Source of the DNA: Lacihabitans sp. LS3-19
Lineage (GTDB): Bacteria > Bacteroidota > Bacteroidia > Cytophagales > Spirosomataceae
Length of the DNA: 64,000 nt
Assembly: GCF_024343575.1 (NCBI RefSeq)
Contig: NZ_RJUA01000010.1
Coordinates: 45,781-109,780, forward strand
Reading direction: 5' to 3'
The notes under the pieces are model-generated. The model was not told where the DNA came from. It searched no databases and saw nothing but the letters and a program-made list of their open reading frames with translations. Below are positions 53,452 through 64,000 of this stretch, piece by piece. The translations under genes and the position numbers were made by a program. Every line of letters starts with the position of its first letter. Positions within the stretch are counted from its first letter, which is position 1.

Positions 53452-54270
53452 TTACTTTAAACTATTCAAAGTTTTTGCTATTTCATCTTTCATAACTTGG
53501 TCAATATCTAATGCAATTACTTGATTAAGAATGGCTTTCGCTTCATCTTTTTTCCCCAATTCAATATAGCTATAGGCCAAGCCTAATTTGGCATTTACGT
53601 TGTTGGGATCTATCTGAAGTACATTAGAAAACCTCACAGCTGCTTTATCGTATTGATTAGATTGCATTGACAAACCTCCTAAACTCATAATAGCTGGAAT
53701 GTATTTAGGCTCTTGGTCTAAAACCTCCCTCAACATGCCTATGGCTTTCATTGGATTATCAGACCCAACATAACTCATTGCTAGATTTGTTTTTGCATGT
53801 AGATTGCCAGCCTCTAGTTTTAAAACCTCATTATAGCACGCTCTTGTTTTTTCTACCAATTTCTCAAGATTCTCTGGACTGATAGCCAAATTAAAACCCT
53901 GAAAATAAGCGTCCGCAGCATTAGACCAATTATTTACCGAAGGTGTAGTTTTTGCTATTTTCTCAAAATAATAACCTGCACTATCAAAGACAGACTCTTT
54001 AATATACAAGTTTGCAATTTCGCTAAATGCTTCTAATTGACCTTTCGGAGATTGGGCTTTCTGTTGTAAACTTTCAAGAAGTGCCTCTGACTCAGGGCTT
54101 AAATGATGAGCAACCTCTTTAGATGAAGGTTCTTTTTGATTTTGTTGAACGGTTTGATCAATATCTTTAACCACAGACTTTGGTCTTGTAAATAAAAAAG
54201 CAAATGCTCCAATACTTAACAAAACTAAAATTAATAAATGCTTTTTCTTGTTCAAACCGTTCAACATCAA
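53452..54270 (-). CDS. Membrane-anchored tetratricopeptide repeat protein
   Basis: One transmembrane helix near the N-terminus (residues 11-27, LLILVLLSIGAFAFLF) is followed by a linker and about five TPR units from residue 75 onward (for example YDKAAVRFSNVLQIDPNNVNAKLGLAYSYIELGKKDEAKAIL in pieces). TPRs bind partner proteins. It starts 1 bp after the HU stop codon, so it is co-transcribed with HU, and the mini-protein gene follows. No more exact role can be read. Confidence 0.88.
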   Translation of the reverse strand: MMLNGLNKKKHLLILVLLSIGAFAFLFTRPKSVVKDIDQTVQQNQKEPSSKEVAHHLSPESEALLESLQQKAQSPKGQLEAFSEIANLYIKESVFDSAGYYFEKIAKTTPSVNNWSNAADAYFQGFNLAISPENLEKLVEKTRACYNEVLKLEAGNLHAKTNLAMSYVGSDNPMKAIGMLREVLDQEPKYIPAIMSLGGLSMQSNQYDKAAVRFSNVLQIDPNNVNAKLGLAYSYIELGKKDEAKAILNQVIALDIDQVMKDEIAKTLNSLK

Positions 54271-54271
54271 A

Positions 54272-54556
54272 TTATTTAACGTTAGTTTTTACTTCTTCAA
54301 CAAACTCTTTTGAAGGTTTAAAACTTGGGATAAAATGAGCTGGTACTGTTACAGTAGTTTTTTGAGAAATGTTACGAGCTTTTTTCTCTGCTCTTTTTTT
54401 GTTTACAAAACTTCCAAATCCTCTTACATAAATAGCTTCCCCACTTGATAAACTCTCTTTAACTGTTTGGAAAAACGCCTCAACAGTAATAGAAGTGACA
54501 GCTTTATCAACACCTGTTTTGTCTGAAATAATAGAAATAACCTCTGCTTTCGTCAC
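54272..54556 (-). CDS. HU-family DNA-binding protein
   Basis: The 94-residue protein has the HU fold: MTKAEVISIISDKTGVDKA, VEAFFQTVKESLSSGEAIYVRGFGSF split over helices and strands, and the DNA-binding arm RNISQKTTVTVPAHFIPSFKPSKEF. The Pro in VPAHFIPSFKP is the usual intercalating site. It compacts and bends DNA. It heads an operon with a TPR gene and is divergent from mutY with 180 bp between. Its promoter is well formed. Confidence 0.95.
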   Translation of the reverse strand: MTKAEVISIISDKTGVDKAVTSITVEAFFQTVKESLSSGEAIYVRGFGSFVNKKRAEKKARNISQKTTVTVPAHFIPSFKPSKEFVEEVKTNVK

Positions 54557-54619
54557 GATTTATAAAATTTATTGTTAAAAAAATTAATATTAAGTTAAAT
54601 GAATTTAGATTTAGGACTG

Positions 54620-54651
54620 CAAAGATAGAAGATAGTTGAGAATTCTCACAA
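54620..54651 (-). promoter_or_regulatory. HU promoter
   Basis: On the minus strand TATCTTTG (54627-54620) is an exact -7 element with TTG (54651-54649) 21 nt upstream. It is about 63 bp before the HU ATG at 54556. Both elements and the spacing fit the Bacteroidota consensus. Confidence 0.75.
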
Positions 54652-54736
54652 AATGTTTTATCTTTTTTTTTATAATTTATTAGTTACTAAGCAGTTAAGA
54701 CGACTTTTTCATACTTAAAAAAAACGAATAAAAAAA

Positions 54737-55744
54737 ATGTTTGGAGAAAAAATTATCTCTTGGTATTTGACAAATAAAAGAGATTTGCCTTGGAGAAATA
54801 CCCACAACCCATATTTTATTTGGCTTTCGGAGATTATTTTGCAACAAACCCGAGTAAGCCAGGGATTGCCATATTATGAGAAATTTGTGGAAAAGTATCC
54901 AACTATTGAAGATTTGGCAAATGCAGAAGAAGAAGAAGTTCTTAGACTTTGGCAAGGTCTCGGATATTATTCTCGTGGAAGAAACCTTCATAAAACTTCA
55001 ATTTTCATACAAAACGAACTTAATGGTAAGTTTCCTGAGAGTTTCAAAGAGCTTCAAAAACTAAAAGGAGTAGGTAAATATACAGCTGCCGCAATAGCCT
55101 CCTTTGCTTATAACGAAACTGTTCCTGCCATAGATGGAAATGCACTCAGGGTGATTTCGAGGTATTTTGAGATTTTCGAGCCTATTGACAACATAAAAAC
55201 GCAAAACCGAATTTTTGATACTTCTTTAGGCTTAATACCAAAAAACCAAGCAGGCTTGTACAATCAGGCGGTGATGGAACTTGGAGCTACTATATGCTTA
55301 CCAAAAAAAACGCAGTGTAATAATTGCCCTGTAAGACTTGAATGTTTGGCTTTTACCAACAAAACAGTAGAGCAAATTCCGATTAAGGAGAAAAAAATTA
55401 AAGTTACAGAAAGGACACTCGATTATATCATAATAGAATTTGAAGATAGATATTGGCTAAAAAAAAGAGGGGAAAAAGATATATGGGCGAATATGTATGA
55501 CTTTTTTCTGGATGAAGGAAATATTCAAAACTTCCTGGAAAAACACCAGATTAAAGATTTTAAATTGAAAACTCACCAACCTTTTCAACATCTTTTGACA
55601 CATCAAAAGCTTATAGTAAATTTTACGATGATTCAATGTAGTGAACAACCTACTATTGAAGGAGGTGAATTTTATGAATTAGAAACAATCAAAAACCTCC
55701 CAAAACCTAAAATAATAGCAGATTTTTTTGAGAAAACTATTTGA
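54737..55744 (+). CDS. mutY: Adenine DNA glycosylase MutY
   Basis: MutY removes adenine mispaired with 8-oxoguanine. The helix-hairpin-helix LKGVGKYTAAAIASFAY, catalytic Asp in AIDGNALRV and catalytic Glu in LSEIILQQTR are present. The iron-sulfur cluster cysteines are arranged C-x6-C-x2-C-x5-C in the CLPKKTQCNNCPVRLEC segment. The C-terminal NUDIX-like domain (about 230-335) reads the 8-oxoG base. Length 335 is normal. Its stop is one base from that of the convergent OmpA-type gene. Confidence 0.96.
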   Translation: MFGEKIISWYLTNKRDLPWRNTHNPYFIWLSEIILQQTRVSQGLPYYEKFVEKYPTIEDLANAEEEEVLRLWQGLGYYSRGRNLHKTSIFIQNELNGKFPESFKELQKLKGVGKYTAAAIASFAYNETVPAIDGNALRVISRYFEIFEPIDNIKTQNRIFDTSLGLIPKNQAGLYNQAVMELGATICLPKKTQCNNCPVRLECLAFTNKTVEQIPIKEKKIKVTERTLDYIIIEFEDRYWLKKRGEKDIWANMYDFFLDEGNIQNFLEKHQIKDFKLKTHQPFQHLLTHQKLIVNFTMIQCSEQPTIEGGEFYELETIKNLPKPKIIADFFEKTI

Positions 55745-55745
55745 A

Positions 55746-58277
55746 TTAAATCTTTTCTATTTTAAGGATTTTAAATTCAGTTCGGCGGTTTCTTGCGTGT
55801 TCGGCTTCTGTACATTGTACGCCATCAGAGCATGCATTCAAGGGCTCTGACTCGCCTTTACCAATTGCCTTTACTCTTGATTTATCAATTCCTTTGGATG
55901 TGATGTATTTAAATACTTCTTTGGCCCTACTTTCTGAAAGCCTCAAATTAGAAAATGAATTGCCACGAGTGTCGGTATGGGAAGAAATTTCAATTACCAT
56001 ATTAGGATACTTCTTAAGGGTAGCAACAAGGTTATCCAAATCTCTTTTTGCATTTTCTCTAATTTTAAAGGCATCCGATTCATAATAAATATTTTCTAGT
56101 TTTATTACATCTCCAACTTTAAAGAGTTTAGTGTCAAAAAGGTTGAGGGTATTTAAAGGCTTTTTGACTTTTTTGCCAAATAAAGTCTTTCTGATTGATT
56201 TTTCTATAATTTCAGAACTTGTACCAAAGTCGTCTTTAGATGCAATTAGTTCATAATCACACTCAGGGTCACGTTTAAATTCATAGCTTCCGTCTTTTTT
56301 GGTGTACATTTCTTGAATTTCGCCTGTGCATTTATTAATAAACTTGACTTTTACCGCTGCAATTGGACCTCCCTCCTCACCACCTGTTATTACACCTCTG
56401 AAAACATTTAATGTTCCACCTGTGGATCTTTTCTGAATAAGCTCTCTTTGTTTTTTGGGTGCTTCAGTTTTGACTAAGGCTTCCACTTTTTTCACTTCTT
56501 GTTTTAGATAAACATTTAAAGTGCTCGGCTCAAAATCCGATGCATCGGCATTTGAAAAATTGAGAACTTGTTCTTCGTAGCCCTCCTTTTTAAATTCAAA
56601 CTTGAAGTCGTTGTCAGCTTCTAAACACAACTTAATAGAACCAGAGTTGTTAGTTGTAGCATTTTCTGTAATAATATTATTACTTACTTTTGAGTATTCA
56701 AAAACCATTACTCCTAAAGACTTCTTCGTTTCTTTATCAAATACATTTACGATTAAATCTCTACAGCCATATTTTGGTCCTACTCTATTGAACTTATAAA
56801 TATCATCGTCAGAACCTCCTCTTTTTCTATTACTGCTAAAATATCCTAATGATCTTTCTCTGTCTGTAATAATACCAAAATCATCATTGTTAGAGTTTAA
56901 AGGTGCACCAAGATTTCTAACTATTCCAGTTGGCTTTCCTGTTTTGGTATCAGTAGCGATATTAAACATATCGAGATCTCCGAGACCAGGCAAACCATCA
57001 GATGAAAAATACAAGGTTCCTCCTTCATCTATAAATGGAAACATTTCATTGCCAACAGTGTTAACCTTTCCACCAAGATTTTCAGGTTTGGACCAAATGC
57101 CATTTATTAATCTAGAGACGTACAAGTCAGTACCACCATATCCACCGGGCATATCTGAAACAAAATACAAAAGATTGTCTGTGGAATTCACACTTGGATG
57201 ACCACATGAATATTTATCATCGTTAAAGTCAAGTTCTTTTATATTTCCCCAATCTGAACCTTTCCTTTCAGCATAATAAAGTTTAAGACGCGTAATGTCT
57301 TCTTTTTTGTTATTGTTAAAAATTCCACCACCTACAGAAGTTCCATTTCTAGTAAAAATAATTTTTGTTGCTTTATCGTAAAAAGTACAAGGTCCTTCGT
57401 GATATTTACTGTTGAGTTTTTTACTAAAACTTTTTATTTCTATCACAGAATTTTCTTCATAATTTTTACTTCCATTTATCAAATCGCTGCCTTGATGAGC
57501 GATGGTATTTGCATCATTTGATGTAGGAGGGGTATAGTAATCGTTACCTAACTTTTCGGTTTTAGGTTTGATTTTAGGTGATTCAGAAGATTGACCTCCC
57601 GAACCTAAAGCTGCATTGTTATTTTCTTCTTTCGAAATAACCTTCAAATCTTCTAAATAATATAAATCTAGAAAAGAAGAATTATCCCATTTAAAAACTC
57701 TTTTAACAGAATTACTTTTATTTCGGCTAGACACAAAAACCAAGCCATCTTTGTAAAAAGTTGGGCTAAATTCAGGACTATCGGTATTTAATCCTACATA
57801 CTCAATTCTATAACTTTCTGCATTCCGTATTAGTGGATCAAGGTTGGCATAAAGTTTACTAAACTGAGCTCCTCTTTTATCATGTTCTTGAAGCTCTGTA
57901 TACTTTGTCCAAATTTTTGAAGATTCTTGGTGTTTCCCATTACTACTTAAGACTTGAGCATATCTCTGAAAAGCCTTTATTTCATCACCTTTAAGTGTTG
58001 GATTGTTGCTTAGTACTTCTTCATAGTATTTTTCAGCATTTTTATAATCTTTTACGAAATAATATGCCTCAGCTAGATTAAGCTTAACTTTTTGAATCTC
58101 TTCAGGACTTAGACCTTTAGATTTTTTCAAAACATTATCATAAAGTTCTATCGCATTTGCATAAGACAAACTTTTGGTACTCGTCTCTGCTTTTTTCAAT
58201 ATCTTCGATGTGCTCTGAGAAAAGCCCAAAGTGATATTAAAGCAAAAAAACAAAACTAAAAAGTTTTTGAAATGCAT
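55746..58277 (-). CDS. PorE-like outer-membrane protein: TPR, PD40, regulatory beta domain, OmpA
   Basis: A signal peptide (about 1-21) leads into TPR units (25-125), then a PD40/WD40-like propeller region (about 140-500; FSPTFYKDGLVFVSSR, LLYFVSDMPGGYGGTDLY, LYFSSDGLPGLGDLDMF). Two carboxypeptidase-regulatory-like beta domains follow (about 515-700), then an OmpA peptidoglycan-binding domain (about 730-843; ISSHTDTRGNSFSNLRLSESRA, ARNRRTEFKIL). This order matches PorE, a peptidoglycan-linked T9SS component, and also the wider group of OmpA/PD40 proteins paired with type B T9SS adhesins. The next gene upstream on this strand is such an adhesin. No PorP/SprF gene is in view. Confidence 0.85.
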   Translation of the reverse strand: MHFKNFLVLFFCFNITLGFSQSTSKILKKAETSTKSLSYANAIELYDNVLKKSKGLSPEEIQKVKLNLAEAYYFVKDYKNAEKYYEEVLSNNPTLKGDEIKAFQRYAQVLSSNGKHQESSKIWTKYTELQEHDKRGAQFSKLYANLDPLIRNAESYRIEYVGLNTDSPEFSPTFYKDGLVFVSSRNKSNSVKRVFKWDNSSFLDLYYLEDLKVISKEENNNAALGSGGQSSESPKIKPKTEKLGNDYYTPPTSNDANTIAHQGSDLINGSKNYEENSVIEIKSFSKKLNSKYHEGPCTFYDKATKIIFTRNGTSVGGGIFNNNKKEDITRLKLYYAERKGSDWGNIKELDFNDDKYSCGHPSVNSTDNLLYFVSDMPGGYGGTDLYVSRLINGIWSKPENLGGKVNTVGNEMFPFIDEGGTLYFSSDGLPGLGDLDMFNIATDTKTGKPTGIVRNLGAPLNSNNDDFGIITDRERSLGYFSSNRKRGGSDDDIYKFNRVGPKYGCRDLIVNVFDKETKKSLGVMVFEYSKVSNNIITENATTNNSGSIKLCLEADNDFKFEFKKEGYEEQVLNFSNADASDFEPSTLNVYLKQEVKKVEALVKTEAPKKQRELIQKRSTGGTLNVFRGVITGGEEGGPIAAVKVKFINKCTGEIQEMYTKKDGSYEFKRDPECDYELIASKDDFGTSSEIIEKSIRKTLFGKKVKKPLNTLNLFDTKLFKVGDVIKLENIYYESDAFKIRENAKRDLDNLVATLKKYPNMVIEISSHTDTRGNSFSNLRLSESRAKEVFKYITSKGIDKSRVKAIGKGESEPLNACSDGVQCTEAEHARNRRTEFKILKIEKI

Positions 58278-58338
58278 TTTGAGAATTAACGGTAATTATG
58301 TTAAAGGAAAAAAACACAAAAATCATGCCTTTCCTACT

Positions 58339-58387
58339 AAAACGAAAAAATGCCACCATTTATTAAATGGCGACATTTTCGTTTTTT
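58339..58387 (-). terminator. Terminator after the giant type B T9SS adhesin gene
   Basis: An outer stem (AACGAAAA side and CATTTTCGTT side) encloses an inner palindrome CCATTT/AAATGG (58356-58370). On the minus strand it ends in a T-rich tract. It lies just after the stop codon at 58397 and before the OmpA-type gene start. Confidence 0.7.
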
Positions 58388-58396
58388 TCCTGCAAA

Positions 58397-61300
58397 TTAG
58401 CGAGCTACTGTTATAAATCCTGTTCTGACTTTAGCCTGATCTTTTACTTTCACAGAGTAATAATATGTACCATCTGGAACTCCTTCTGGTCCAAACCTCA
58501 TTCCTGTATTTGAAGTACCATCCCAAATCAACTTTTGATTGACAATTGATGATTGACCTTCAAACTTCCAAATTAAATGACCCCATCTGTTATAAAGTTC
58601 AAACAGTTCAACATCTACTCCGTCTGGTACTAATGATTCGAATTTATCATTTTCACCATCGTCATTCGGAGAGAATCCTCCTGGAACTTCAATCAGATCA
58701 ACCAGATTGATTGCCACTGTGGTATCCTTCGGTATTCTAAATATTGTCGGATTACTTGACAATGGTATTATTTGAGTACCTGCATTAGACTTATCACTTA
58801 CCTGAGTTCCTCCTGTTGAAGTCCCATAAGCATAAATATTATTGAAGTAAGGACCATAGTTTTTACCATATTTAAGTTGTACTGTGAATATCACAGTGTC
58901 TACTTTCCCAGCAGCCAATTTAGCTGAAGTATCTGGTAAGGTAACTCTAAAGTCTGTATCTCCATCAAATGCCACGTTCTTTTTCAAAGTACTGCTAGTA
59001 GAGATTGTAGGCTGACCTTCAACAGTAAACTGAATAGAATCAGGGAATGTATTACTCAAACTATCCACCAAGTAAACATTGGTCAACATACTAGATCCGA
59101 TGTTTTTAACTAGAGCCATATACTTAACTTCGTAAGTAAAGTTGTCTACAAAAGATGAGTCGATAATACTTAGAGAAGCAGCAATGCCTACTTGAGTAGA
59201 ATCGATACCGAAAGTAATCTTGGTTGGCTCATCGTTATCATTCGGATTTCCATTACCATCTGGGTCAACGTTTGTTCCATTTGTTGAAACATCTTCCACA
59301 TTTTGAGTTCCAAAAGCGAATACTTTAGAAGTATTGAAGAACTCAGATTTAGTGGCATTTGTAATGTCGACTTTTACAGAGAAGTTTACTTTAAGTGTTT
59401 TACCAACACCTATTTGACTTAATGAATCTATCAACAATGCAGTGTTACTACCTCTACCTGTGTAATTTGGATTAACTTTAAGACCAGCATCAGCCGATAC
59501 TAAAATTGTGTCATCAAGTATTTGAACTCCACTACCAAATGTTACACCCAAATCATCTACTAGTTTAACTTTAGTCAAATTGGTAGAGCCCATGTTTACA
59601 ACATTAAATGTAAATGGTACTTCATACTTGTTATCAGAAATCTTAGTGATTGTTCCAACACTCTTGCTCAGACCAATAAGGTCAGATGCAGAAACATCAT
59701 TAATTACATACACACTTGTATTATTTGATAACACATTGTCAATCTGATCCACTGCATAAAGCTCCGCTTTGTTTTCAATTTTTCCAGCCGCAGTAACTTT
59801 AGCTCTATATGTTATTTTAACACTATCCGTATTATTAAGAGAAGGTACATTTGCCATAATAGCCCCATTCTCAAAAGTAGCGTTAGAACTTACTACATCA
59901 ATTACCAATCCTGGAGGAAGAATATCTCTCACTTTCAGGTTAGTAGCAGTGGTAGGTTTAAGATTCTTAACAATAACTGTATAGTTTACAAAACTATTTA
60001 CAGGAACAATTAAAGAATCGGCCTTTTTCATCAGCTGAATATCAACGTATTTAGTAGTATCTGGCTTAATTCCTCCGTCACAAGCATCAATTTTAACTTT
60101 AACAAGAGTAGCATCACTATAACATCCATACTTACTTCTTTCGAATAAATAATAGTTACCAGCAGTAGCCATTCCTGGGGTTGTAATCAATGTTGAATTT
60201 GGAGAATTCGAAATATGGAATTCGAAAGTTCCATCTGCTGAGGTAGGATTTCCAAGAATCGCATTATTCAAATCTACAGTTTCAAATGGACAGCTATTAT
60301 TAATTTCTGCAAGAGCAGTAGGTTTAGCCACAGTAGAACCAACTGATACCGAAACAACATTAGATGTTAAGCTTTCACATGTTCCTCCAATAGATTTACA
60401 TGTTGCAGTATAACTATAAGTACCAGCCGTAGTAGGTGTAACTGTTAACACCGAACCTGTTTGTCCATTATTCCAAACAACTGTTCCAGCACATCCTTGG
60501 GCAGTAATAACTATTGCTTCTCCTAAACAAACTGTAGAAGTTTTACAAGAGATAAACGGCTTGTTCGGTAAACCAATATTGATACAAAGTGTATCCGACT
60601 TTTCACTGATACAAGTTCCAATTACACAAACTGCAGTATACTTACTTGTTTCGGTAGGTTTAACTTCAACAGAGTGTCCAATCATGCCATTTGACCATTT
60701 GATTTCACCTTCACACTCATAAGCTCTAAGCGTAACCGACTCTCCTACACAAATGATATCGGTTGCACAGGCTACTATTGGTTTAGTAGCTTTTTGAACT
60801 TTAATCTGGATTGTATTAGAAATAGGACTTACACAACTATCGTTTTTACATATCGCTGTATAAGAAGTAGAAACTACAGGCTTAACTACAATTGAACTTC
60901 CAGTTTTACCGTTAGACCACACTATGGTATTGTTGGTACAACCAGTAGCTGTTAAAGTAATATCTTCTGGATCACAAACTACAGTTTTAGAAGCTGAGAT
61001 AACTACTGCAGTCAAATTACATCCTCCTGTTTCACATCCCGTAGTTTTTATTTCTACACTTACAGGTTGTGACATTGGACTTGTTCCACAAGAGTTTGTA
61101 CACTTCACAGTATAAGTACCTGCCGTTTTCACAACAATTGAATTACCGTTTGCACCTGTACTCCAGGTAGCTGTTCCGCTGCATCCATCTGTAGTGAGAA
61201 TTGCTGAATCACCAGAACAAATCTTAATAGCAGAAGCTGTAATGATTGGAGCAGAAGGTGCCCCACCTACAGTAATAACAATTGGATCTGACTGAATACT

Positions 61301-64000
61301 CACTCCACAAGTATTTGTACAACTTGCAGTATATGAACCAGCAGTTTTTACATAAATAATTGTTCCTGTTTTTCCATTGCTCCAATTAATAGTTCCACTA
61401 CAAACATCAGCAGTTAATTTTGCGGAATCAGATCCACAAATACTTGTCTTGTTTGCAGTAATAGAAGGAGGGGATGGTTTTCCTCCAGTTTCAATTTTCA
61501 CAATATTAGAAGCTAAACTTAATCCACATGAGTTTTTACACTTAGCTGTATAACTTCCAGCTCCTACTTGAATCATGTCTCCAGTTTGTCCATTACTCCA
61601 TTCAACTGTGCCTACACAACCTACGGCAACTAATCTTGCTTTTTCAGTATCACAAACATTTACTCTATCAGTAGTGATTAAAGGAGCATTTGGTATGCCA
61701 CCAGTTGTAATTTTCACAATATTACTATTGCCACTTTCACCACAAGAATTTGTACAAGTTGCAGCATAATCTCCAGCTTGTGTAATTGTTATTGAAGCTC
61801 CAGTTTTATCATTAGACCAAGTTATTGTTCCTTCACAATTTATCGCTGTAAGGATGATACTCTCAGTTCCACAAATTTCGGTTTTAGATGCTGTAATGGT
61901 AGGTGCACTTGGCAAATTACCAGTTCCTATCGTAATCGAATTAGATGCTCCGGATGTTCCACAACTTGTTGTACATGTTGCAGTGTAAGTTCCAGCTCCA
62001 ACTTCTTTAGTAGTTCCAACTCCACCACCTGACCATGTTATTGTACCTCCTGTACAGCCTGTTGCAGTCAATGTAGCTTTATCTGTTCCACAAACCGAAG
62101 TTTTGTTTGAAGAAATTACTGGTGCTGTTGGTGCTGTTCCTCCAGTTATAGTAACTGAATTAGAATTACCTGATGTTCCACAACTTGTTGTACATGTAGC
62201 AGTGTAAGTTCCAGCTCCGACTTCTTTCGAAGTGCCTACTCCACCACCTGACCAAGTTATTGTACCTCCTGTACAACCTGTGGTAGTCAATGTAGCTTTA
62301 TCAGTTCCACAAACTTCTGTTTTATTCGAAGTAATGACTGGTGCTGTTGGTGCTGTTCCTCCAGTAATTGTAACTGAATTAGAATTTCCTGATGTTCCAC
62401 AACTTGTTGTACATGTAGCAGTGTAAGTTCCAGCTCCGACTTCTTTCGAAGTGCCTACTCCACCACCTGACCAAGTGATTGTACCTCCTGTACATCCTGT
62501 GGCAGTCAAAGTAGCTTTATTTGTACCACAAACTTCTGTTTTATTCGAAGTAATTACTGGTGCCGTTGGTGCTGTACCTCCAGTTATAGTAACTGAATTA
62601 GAATTACCTGATGTTCCACAACTTGTTGTACATGTAGCAGTGTAAGTTCCAGCTCCGACTTCTTTCGAAGTGCCTACTCCACCACCAGACCAAGTGATTG
62701 TACCTCCTGTACATCCTGTGGCAGTCAAAGTAGCTTTATTTGTACCACAAACTTCTGTTTTATTCGAAGTAATTACTGGTGCCGTTGGTGCTGTACCTCC
62801 AGTTATAGTAACTGAATTAGAATTACCTGATGTTCCACAACTTGTTGTACATGTAGCAGTGTAAGTTCCAGCTCCGACTTCTTTCGAAGTGCCTACTCCA
62901 CCACCAGACCAAGTGATTGTACCTCCTGTACATCCTGTGGCAGTCAAAGTAGCTTTATTTGTACCACAAACTTCTGTTTTATTCGAAGTAATTACTGGTG
63001 CCGTTGGTGCTGTACCTCCAGTTATAGTAACTGAATTAGAATTACCTGATGTTCCACAACTTGTTGTACATGTAGCAGTGTAAGTTCCAGCTCCGACTTC
63101 TTTCGAAGTGCCTACTCCACCACCAGACCAAGTGATTGTACCTCCTGTACATCCTGTGGCAGTCAAAGTAGCTTTATTTGTACCACAAACTTCTGTTTTA
63201 TTCGAAGTAATTACTGGTGCCGTTGGTGCTGTACCTCCAGTTATAGTAACTGAATTAGAATTACCTGATGTTCCACAACTTGTTGTACATGTAGCAGTGT
63301 AAGTTCCAGCTCCGACTTCTTTCGAAGTGCCTACTCCACCACCAGACCAAGTGATTGTACCTCCTGTACATCCTGTGGCAGTCAAAGTAGCTTTATTTGT
63401 ACCACAAACTTCTGTTTTATTCGAAGTAATTACTGGTGCCGTTGGTGCTGTACCTCCAGTTATAGTAACTGAATTAGAATTACCTGATGTTCCACAACTT
63501 GTTGTACATGTAGCAGTGTAAGTTCCAGCTCCGACTTCTTTCGAAGTGCCTACTCCACCACCAGACCAAGTGATTGTACCTCCTGTACATCCTGTGGCAG
63601 TCAAAGTAGCTTTATTTGTACCACAAACTTCTGTTTTATTCGAAGTAATTACTGGTGCCGTTGGTGCTGTACCTCCAGTTATAGTAACTGAATTAGAATT
63701 ACCTGATGTTCCACAACTTGTTGTACATGTAGCAGTGTAAGTTCCAGCTCCGACTTCTTTCGAAGTGCCTACTCCACCACCAGACCAAGTGATTGTACCT
63801 CCTGTACATCCTGTGGCAGTCAAAGTAGCTTTATTTGTACCACAAACTTCTGTTTTATTCGAAGTAATTACTGGTGCCGTTGGTGCTGTACCTCCAGTTA
63901 TAGTAACTGAATTAGAATTACCTGATGTTCCACAACTTGTTGTACATGTAGCAGTGTAAGTTCCAGCTCCGACTTCTTTCGAAGTGCCTACTCCACCACC
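58397..64000 (-). CDS. Giant secreted adhesin with Ig-like Cys repeats, DUF11-type domains and type B T9SS signal (5' end outside window)
   Basis: The frame is open from the right edge to the stop at 58397, more than 1860 residues, and the start is not in the window. From the right edge to about 60,300 there are some 16 visible tandem repeats of about 70-75 residues; the unit holds ITWSxGGxG..., TATC and SCGTSGNSN motifs and four cysteines, and folds most likely as an Ig-like beta sandwich. Next are DUF11-type domains ([25 protein letters not shown]; further ones to about 58,750). It ends with the CHU_C type B sorting domain ([34 protein letters not shown]). It is probably a surface adhesin exported by T9SS. 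The repeats near the right edge are identical to one another. Confidence 0.88.
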   Translation of the reverse strand, partial: GGGVGTSKEVGAGTYTATCTTSCGTSGNSNSVTITGGTAPTAPVITSNKTEVCGTNKATLTATGCTGGTITWSGGGVGTSKEVGAGTYTATCTTSCGTSGNSNSVTITGGTAPTAPVITSNKTEVCGTNKATLTATGCTGGTITWSGGGVGTSKEVGAGTYTATCTTSCGTSGNSNSVTITGGTAPTAPVITSNKTEVCGTNKATLTATGCTGGTITWSGGGVGTSKEVGAGTYTATCTTSCGTSGNSNSVTITGGTAPTAPVITSNKTEVCGTNKATLTATGCTGGTITWSGGGVGTSKEVGAGTYTATCTTSCGTSGNSNSVTITGGTAPTAPVITSNKTEVCGTNKATLTATGCTGGTITWSGGGVGTSKEVGAGTYTATCTTSCGTSGNSNSVTITGGTAPTAPVITSNKTEVCGTNKATLTATGCTGGTITWSGGGVGTSKEVGAGTYTATCTTSCGTSGNSNSVTITGGTAPTAPVITSNKTEVCGTNKATLTATGCTGGTITWSGGGVGTSKEVGAGTYTATCTTSCGTSGNSNSVTITGGTAPTAPVITSNKTEVCGTDKATLTTTGCTGGTITWSGGGVGTSKEVGAGTYTATCTTSCGTSGNSNSVTITGGTAPTAPVISSNKTSVCGTDKATLTATGCTGGTITWSGGGVGTTKEVGAGTYTATCTTSCGTSGASNSITIGTGNLPSAPTITASKTEICGTESIILTAINCEGTITWSNDKTGASITITQAGDYAATCTNSCGESGNSNIVKITTGGIPNAPLITTDRVNVCDTEKARLVAVGCVGTVEWSNGQTGDMIQVGAGSYTAKCKNSCGLSLASNIVKIETGGKPSPPSITANKTSICGSDSAKLTADVCSGTINWSNGKTGTIIYVKTAGSYTASCTNTCGVSIQSDPIVITVGGAPSAPIITASAIKICSGDSAILTTDGCSGTATWSTGANGNSIVVKTAGTYTVKCTNSCGTSPMSQPVSVEIKTTGCETGGCNLTAVVISASKTVVCDPEDITLTATGCTNNTIVWSNGKTGSSIVVKPVVSTSYTAICKNDSCVSPISNTIQIKVQKATKPIVACATDIICVGESVTLRAYECEGEIKWSNGMIGHSVEVKPTETSKYTAVCVIGTCISEKSDTLCINIGLPNKPFISCKTSTVCLGEAIVITAQGCAGTVVWNNGQTGSVLTVTPTTAGTYSYTATCKSIGGTCESLTSNVVSVSVGSTVAKPTALAEINNSCPFETVDLNNAILGNPTSADGTFEFHISNSPNSTLITTPGMATAGNYYLFERSKYGCYSDATLVKVKIDACDGGIKPDTTKYVDIQLMKKADSLIVPVNSFVNYTVIVKNLKPTTATNLKVRDILPPGLVIDVVSSNATFENGAIMANVPSLNNTDSVKITYRAKVTAAGKIENKAELYAVDQIDNVLSNNTSVYVINDVSASDLIGLSKSVGTITKISDNKYEVPFTFNVVNMGSTNLTKVKLVDDLGVTFGSGVQILDDTILVSADAGLKVNPNYTGRGSNTALLIDSLSQIGVGKTLKVNFSVKVDITNATKSEFFNTSKVFAFGTQNVEDVSTNGTNVDPDGNGNPNDNDEPTKITFGIDSTQVGIAASLSIIDSSFVDNFTYEVKYMALVKNIGSSMLTNVYLVDSLSNTFPDSIQFTVEGQPTISTSSTLKKNVAFDGDTDFRVTLPDTSAKLAAGKVDTVIFTVQLKYGKNYGPYFNNIYAYGTSTGGTQVSDKSNAGTQIIPLSSNPTIFRIPKDTTVAINLVDLIEVPGGFSPNDDGENDKFESLVPDGVDVELFELYNRWGHLIWKFEGQSSIVNQKLIWDGTSNTGMRFGPEGVPDGTYYYSVKVKDQAKVRTGFITVAR
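61950..64000. repeat. Tandem 219-bp repeat array in the adhesin gene
   Basis: The period is exactly 219 bp (73 codons). From about 62,680 to the right edge, successive copies look identical base for base (about six copies). The copy at about 62,460-62,680 differs by one or two bases, the one at about 62,240 by more, and that at about 62,020 by many. Further left the repeats are recognisable only as protein. The array continues beyond the window, and its true length is unknown. Confidence 0.95.

Noticed and set aside
62232..63959. Eight equal 64-codon plus-strand ORFs repeated every 219 bp
   Set aside because: They are antisense shadows of the adhesin repeat array and each ends at a stop; the minus-strand frame is the continuous one with recognisable domains.

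Overview
The window is 64 kb of a low-GC, Gram-negative Bacteroidota chromosome. The evidence is consistent. Promoters match the Bacteroidota form (TTG about 17-23 nt before TAnnTTTG). There are type IX secretion (T9SS) C-terminal signals of both type A and type B, a TonB-dependent receptor with a carboxypeptidase-like N-domain, a long SecA without a C-terminal zinc motif, and the 29-residue KRKRHK-rich mini-protein typical of the phylum. The gene set looks like Cytophagales (Spirosomataceae/Leadbetterellaceae-like), but that placement is inference. I saw no rRNA, tRNA, CRISPR array, prophage or insertion sequence.

Layout. 1-5 kb: 5' part of lon, the hisH-hisA-hisF operon, a divergent polyprenyl diphosphate synthase. 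5-9 kb: periplasmic tail-specific protease plus FKBP isomerase, and a membrane LytTR protein. 9-12.7 kb: trehalose locus (AraC regulator divergent from an MFS transporter and cytosolic trehalase). 12.7-18.2 kb: kdsC, a helix-hairpin-helix membrane protein, an OmpA protein, rho, dapF, rplS. 18.4-23.3 kb: probable nucleoside salvage operon (TonB receptor, methylthioribose-kinase-like enzyme, periplasmic nucleoside hydrolase). 23.4-27.4 kb: two glycosyltransferase-like genes of the kind often paired, flanking a VOC protein and a HipA-like kinase/DUF3037 pair. 27.4-31.4 kb: nnr, a DUF433/DUF5615 toxin-antitoxin pair, a VOC protein, a D-threonine-aldolase-like enzyme and a GroES paralogue, all tightly packed. 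31.6-38.7 kb: thioredoxin-like protein, CcmF/CcsA-type haem lyase, DUF4230 protein, secA. 38.8-40.5 kb: TumE-type toxin-antitoxin pair and dusB. 40.6-49.5 kb: a cell-surface region with an S74 self-processing adhesin, a giant T9SS-exported SASA esterase-like protein, and two paralogous SGNH-like lipoproteins that share a 361-bp 5' block. 49.9-55.7 kb: CPBP protease, iodotyrosine-deiodinase-like flavoprotein, RNase G, the mini-protein, a TPR protein, HU, mutY. 55.7-64 kb: PorE-like OmpA protein and a giant type-B T9SS adhesin with a 219-bp tandem repeat array that runs off the window.

The most notable items are the nearly perfect 219-bp repeat array, the duplicated lipoproteins that appear to have lost the SGNH catalytic histidine, three hairpin-forming repeats between rplS and dapF, the proposed nucleoside-salvage operon, and a duplicated unrecognised domain in the SASA protein. 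Most of the rest is ordinary housekeeping. I did not find a clearly new multi-gene defence or biosynthetic system.
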